From: Variovorax sp. PCZ-1 | GTDB taxonomy: Bacteria > Pseudomonadota > Gammaproteobacteria > Burkholderiales > Burkholderiaceae_C | NCBI RefSeq assembly: GCF_018413605.1 | Contig: NZ_JAHCDN010000001.1 | Span: 62,001-126,000 of the forward strand | Reading direction: 5' to 3' | Length of the DNA stretch: 64,000 nt | In this document: positions 61,124 to 64,000 of the stretch, piece by piece | How the letters are laid out: every line of letters begins with the position of its first letter | Position numbering within the stretch: the first letter of the stretch is position 1 | Notes under the pieces: model-generated | Told to the model about the DNA's origin: nothing | Seen by the model: only the letters and a program-made list of their open reading frames with translations | The model's database searches: none | Position numbers and translations under genes: made by a program

Positions 61124-61602
61124 CAGCAGATCAAGTCATCGTTTGGCAAGGCATCGTCAAGGCCGGCCATGGCGTGGCTTCAGGCCGCACTGCAGGCACG
61201 AGCGCCAATCCTTATCCGCAAGGCTCGATTGCGATGCAAGCGCCGTTCTTCAAAGCGCTGGGCTTGGATTTATCAGATTGCTTTTCTGGCACGGTGAATG
61301 TGGATATCTCGCCGCAGAGCTGGCAATTGCTCAGCGCAGATCATTGCTTTGAGCATCTGCGCTGGACGCACTTGCATCCACCCGAGACCTTTTCTTTTGC
61401 AGCGCTAGAAGTGCAATGGCAAGGTGCTTGGCATGCAGGCTGGCTCTACTATCCGCACCCGGAAACCAAGCAAACACATTTTCAAAGTCGCAGTGTGATG
61501 GAGCTGATCTTGCCTGAGCTTGCAGGATTGACAACGGGCTCGGTTTTGCAGTTGCGTGGCTCTGCGCTACGGGTGCAATTGTTGCAACCCTCCTCGCATT
61601 GA
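61120..61602 (+). CDS. Hypothetical protein, CTP-dependent riboflavin-kinase-like fold (tentative)
   Basis: 160 residues from a GTG overlapping the ROK stop. The N-terminal part, GIVKAGHGVASGRTAG, MQAPFFKALGLDL and FSGTVNVDI, resembles the DUF120 fold of archaeal CTP-dependent riboflavin kinases. That enzyme family is not expected here, so the similarity may be structural only. It probably belongs to the glycoside operon. The function is unknown. Confidence 0.55.
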   Translation: MTADQVIVWQGIVKAGHGVASGRTAGTSANPYPQGSIAMQAPFFKALGLDLSDCFSGTVNVDISPQSWQLLSADHCFEHLRWTHLHPPETFSFAALEVQWQGAWHAGWLYYPHPETKQTHFQSRSVMELILPELAGLTTGSVLQLRGSALRVQLLQPSSH

Positions 61603-61608
61603 TCACTG

Positions 61609-61661
61609 GATACTATTAAATTAGTAGCACTTTGCGCAGATTCTATGCCGGCTACATGCCA
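61609..61661 (+). repeat. Dispersed palindromic element, intergenic copy
   Basis: Forward copy, ATACTATTAAATTAGTAGCA then GCGCAGATTCTATGCCGGC: one of the cleanest copies. It lies between the convergent hypothetical and ROK-repressor genes. Confidence 0.92.
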
Positions 61662-61692
61662 TTTTCGGCATAAATTTCAAAAGAAAAGTAGC

Positions 61693-62943
61693 TCAGCGAT
61701 CCAGCTTGAGAAACACTTCGGGGTCAGGCGCGAAGCTGCTGTACAAAGGCAACAAGCCACCACCGAGTGCGCGCGCGTCTGCTCCAATCGTGCCGGAGAG
61801 TAGGGCGGGTGTGTTGACACCTTCCCAGCTGAAGTACGTCAGGTGTTCGCGCAACTGAGCTTGCAACTTGTGCAGTAAGCCACGCCCCAAATTGCCATCC
61901 ACGATCACGGCCTCAAGATCCAAGAGGCATGCGGCGTTATGAACGATCAAACCTAACGCGGGCACGGCTTGTGCTAGCCAGGCTTGCGTATGAGGGAGGT
62001 AGTCGCGCTCTAAGGCCTGATCGCTGTAGCAGGCATCGCCTTCCAGCCCGGCAGCTATCAGGCGTGCTTCGAGTTGATGCAAGGAGGCGATGCTCAGGGC
62101 CTGAGGCGGTGAGGCCGCATGTTCTTGCGCCACACTGCAGGCCATCGAGCCTACCGCGCCCGCATTGCCTGTGAGGCCACTGCGCCATTGGTTATCCAGC
62201 ACAAGGCCGCCGCCAATGAAGGTATCGATGAACACATACACAAAGCTCTTCGTGTTACGCCCGCGCCCTGCCACCAGCTCAGCCACACACGCAGCGGCCG
62301 TGTCTTTGATGAATTGCACAGGGATTGGCGTGAGCTTGCTGAGCTCGGTGCCCAGATCAAATGCGCCCCAAGCCGCAGCGCGATCTGGATCAACACCCAG
62401 CACATTTGGCCAGCCCCCAATCGACAGAGGTGCGGCCACACCAATGCCTGCAATACGTTCAGACAGTTCTGCACCCAGGCGTTGAGGCATGGTCAGCAGT
62501 TGCTTTTTCAAGTGCGCAAGCAACTGAGGTGGATCTGGAAAATCATACGAGAGTGAATCTCGCTCACGCACCTGGCCTGTGAAATCCAATAGCAGTGTAT
62601 CGACGCTGCGCCGCCCCACTTTGATACCAATGGAAAAAGCGCCATCAGGATTGAGCGCAATCGGCACGCTGGGCTGACCCACCTTGCCGCGTACTGCTTC
62701 TTGCTTGACGACCAAACCATCTCCGATCAGCCGATCAATGATGAGCGATACGGTTTGTGTGGACAGATGCGTTAGGCGTGCGAGTTCAGCTTTGGGGCAG
62801 CTACCGTGCAAACGAATGGCTTGCAACACCACACGCTCGTTGTATTGGCGCATGCCCAACTGATTGGAGCCACGCGGCTTGAAATGCAAGCCTTCGTCGC
62901 TGGCATTCTCGTTCGCGTGCGTGCTTACATCAAAGTCCTGCAT
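61693..62943 (-). CDS. ROK family transcriptional regulator (NagC/XylR type)
   Basis: 416 residues. The N-terminal winged HTH is RLHGSCPKAELARLTHLSTQ with QTVSLIIDRLIGDGLVVKQ. A ROK sugar-binding domain follows (FSIGIKVGRRSVDTLLLDF, FVYVFIDTFIGGGLVLDN, EAVIVDGNLGRGLLHKL). It overlaps the FucU/RbsD gene by 14 bp; together with the ABC ATPase it forms a second, minus-strand sugar locus. Confidence 0.9.
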   Translation of the reverse strand: MQDFDVSTHANENASDEGLHFKPRGSNQLGMRQYNERVVLQAIRLHGSCPKAELARLTHLSTQTVSLIIDRLIGDGLVVKQEAVRGKVGQPSVPIALNPDGAFSIGIKVGRRSVDTLLLDFTGQVRERDSLSYDFPDPPQLLAHLKKQLLTMPQRLGAELSERIAGIGVAAPLSIGGWPNVLGVDPDRAAAWGAFDLGTELSKLTPIPVQFIKDTAAACVAELVAGRGRNTKSFVYVFIDTFIGGGLVLDNQWRSGLTGNAGAVGSMACSVAQEHAASPPQALSIASLHQLEARLIAAGLEGDACYSDQALERDYLPHTQAWLAQAVPALGLIVHNAACLLDLEAVIVDGNLGRGLLHKLQAQLREHLTYFSWEGVNTPALLSGTIGADARALGGGLLPLYSSFAPDPEVFLKLDR

Positions 62944-63394
62944 CTGAAGTCAGCACGCCTTTTTTGAAAATGAAATTAGCGTAAGCAGCAGTCTCGCCAG
63001 TCTGGACAATCACATAAGCTTTTTGCGCTTGCTCATAAAACGCAAATCGCTCCAGCGCCTGTACGTTGATGCCTCGGTTGGCAGGGTCGGCATGCACTAA
63101 CAGGTAGACGGCTTCTTGCGCGGCGTTGCGATAGCCGGCAGGTGATTCGCTGGCATGCATGTAAGCCACGGGCTGCTCTTTGGGTATACCCAGTGGCAGC
63201 ACGGATAGCACCGCTTGCGCTGCTCTAAGCAGACTCACGCCGGGCAAGCGAATGATGACTTGCGATGTGGTTTGTGAGCGGTAGCGCATCGCCGTGAAAT
63301 TCGCATCGGCAAGCACAATCGAATCTTCGTGCCCCATTTCCGCGAGTGCTTTCAGCAGCTCTGGGCAAAGGACGGGATCAATATTTTTCAGCAT
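62930..63394 (-). CDS. RbsD/FucU family sugar mutarotase
   Basis: 154 residues, MLKNIDPVLCPELLKALAEMGHEDSIVLADANF at the start, which holds the catalytic His and Asp of the RbsD/FucU fold. RbsD/FucU proteins interconvert anomers of ribose or fucose. It lies 21 bp downstream of the ABC ATPase gene. Confidence 0.9.
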   Translation of the reverse strand: MLKNIDPVLCPELLKALAEMGHEDSIVLADANFTAMRYRSQTTSQVIIRLPGVSLLRAAQAVLSVLPLGIPKEQPVAYMHASESPAGYRNAAQEAVYLLVHADPANRGINVQALERFAFYEQAQKAYVIVQTGETAAYANFIFKKGVLTSDAGL

Positions 63395-63415
63395 GGTGCA
63401 GGATCAGAGCATGTC

Positions 63416-64000
63416 TTATGCCAGAGCATCGATTGGCAGTTCATCAACAGTTTTTGCACCCGTCATCACCGCCACCGTATCGCTCATGCTGATCTTTTTA
63501 GGATTCACAATCGCAGCGCGTTTACCCAAGCGCTGGATGTGGATACGGTCTGCAATTTCAAAGACATGCGGCATATTGTGGGAAATCAAAATCACGGGCA
63601 GACCTTTGTCGCGCACACGGCGAATCAGCTCCAGCACCATATTACCTTCTTTCACGCCCAGCGCTGCCGTGGGCTCATCCATGATGACCACATGTTTGGC
63701 GAAAGCCGCTGCGCGCGCCACGGCGACGCATTGGCGCTGACCACCAGAGAGCGTCTCGACAGACTGCGTCATGGAGCGGATGCCCACTTTGAGATCATTC
63801 ATACGCTCGACAGCTTGCGCGAGCATGGTTTTCTTATCAAGAATTCTCAGCAAACGACCGATCGCGCCAAACCTGGTGAGCTCGCGGCCAAGGAAGAGAT
63901 TCTCTGCAATCGTCATCGCTGGTGCCACTGCAAGATCTTGGTACACCGTCTCAATCCCGGAGCGGCGCGCATCAATCGGTGATTTGAAATACACCGCTTG
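63416..64000 (-). CDS. Sugar ABC transporter ATP-binding protein (FrcA-like), cut by window end
   Basis: 194 visible residues; the N-terminus with Walker A lies outside. The signature is LSGGQRQCVAVARA, Walker B is VVIMDEPTAALG, and the H-loop is LISHNMPHVFEIA. The single short domain ends TGAKTVDELPIDA, as in the one-NBD fructose-type (FrcA) ATPases, not the two-domain RbsA type. With FucU/RbsD and a ROK repressor it points to monosaccharide import. Confidence 0.88.
   Translation of the reverse strand, partial: QAVYFKSPIDARRSGIETVYQDLAVAPAMTIAENLFLGRELTRFGAIGRLLRILDKKTMLAQAVERMNDLKVGIRSMTQSVETLSGGQRQCVAVARAAAFAKHVVIMDEPTAALGVKEGNMVLELIRRVRDKGLPVILISHNMPHVFEIADRIHIQRLGKRAAIVNPKKISMSDTVAVMTGAKTVDELPIDALA

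Overview
The window looks like chromosomal DNA of a beta-proteobacterium of the Burkholderiales, most likely Comamonadaceae. This rests on the gene set and arrangement (lptA-lptB-rpoN, Bug-type solute receptor, modBC, DUF3717-DUF1289 fusion, bufferin/gig-type operon, SlyB-like glycine-zipper protein), the protein character and a moderate GC content. It is an inference from gene content; no 16S gene is present. No tRNA, rRNA, CRISPR array, integrase or complete insertion sequence was seen, and no stretch longer than 300 bases lacks a gene or a repeat element.

Layout. 1-3.7 kb: end of a quinone oxidoreductase gene, a GST gene bracketed by two related 162-bp inverted-repeat elements, then sbtB-sbtA (bicarbonate uptake). 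3.9-8.3 kb: yebC-like, ung, trpC, a secreted serine protease and a lipoprotein. 8.2-15.1 kb: modC-modB, then lptA-lptB-rpoN, rlmL-like and a PIN protein. 15.3-20.5 kb: type IV pilin locus with two nearly identical pilin genes, each behind its own sigma-54 promoter, a pilin accessory protein and two Wzy/PglL-like O-oligosaccharyltransferases. 20.5-29 kb: degenerate GDSL lipoprotein, sua5-purK-purE, cnoX-like, apt and an RRM protein. 30.6-35.8 kb: an IclR-controlled acyl-CoA operon (CoA ligase, Bug receptor, two MaoC hydratases, HpcH/CitE lyase) that fits itaconate, mesaconate or citramalate breakdown. 35.9-39.4 kb: ECF sigma, zinc anti-sigma, secreted thioredoxin-like protein and a bufferin-type RiPP operon (precursor, MNIO enzyme, DUF2063 partner). 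39.4-49.6 kb: udg-rimI-tsaB-eamA, small membrane proteins with an XRE regulator, and purL. 49.8-53.1 kb: a TonB-like energy module with a proline-rich protein lacking a recognisable TonB C-terminus. 53.2-61.6 kb: LacI-controlled sugar or glycoside ABC operon with a GH63/MGH1-like hydrolase and a ROK kinase. 61.7-64 kb: ROK repressor, FucU/RbsD mutarotase and an ABC ATPase cut by the window end.

The most unusual signal is a dispersed palindromic element of about 50 bp, present in roughly 19 recognisable copies. About three quarters lie inside protein-coding genes and keep the frame (modC, rpoN, rlmL, an oligosaccharyltransferase, sua5, purK, cnoX, bufC, udg, tsaB, purL, a ROK kinase and others). 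They add peptides such as ADSMPANG or AGIESAQ. The behaviour resembles the Rickettsia palindromic elements. Second in interest are the MITE-like elements whose flanking TA is also the TA of a stop codon, seen three times out of three. The bufferin operon and the twin-pilin/twin-glycosyltransferase locus are the most interesting gene systems.
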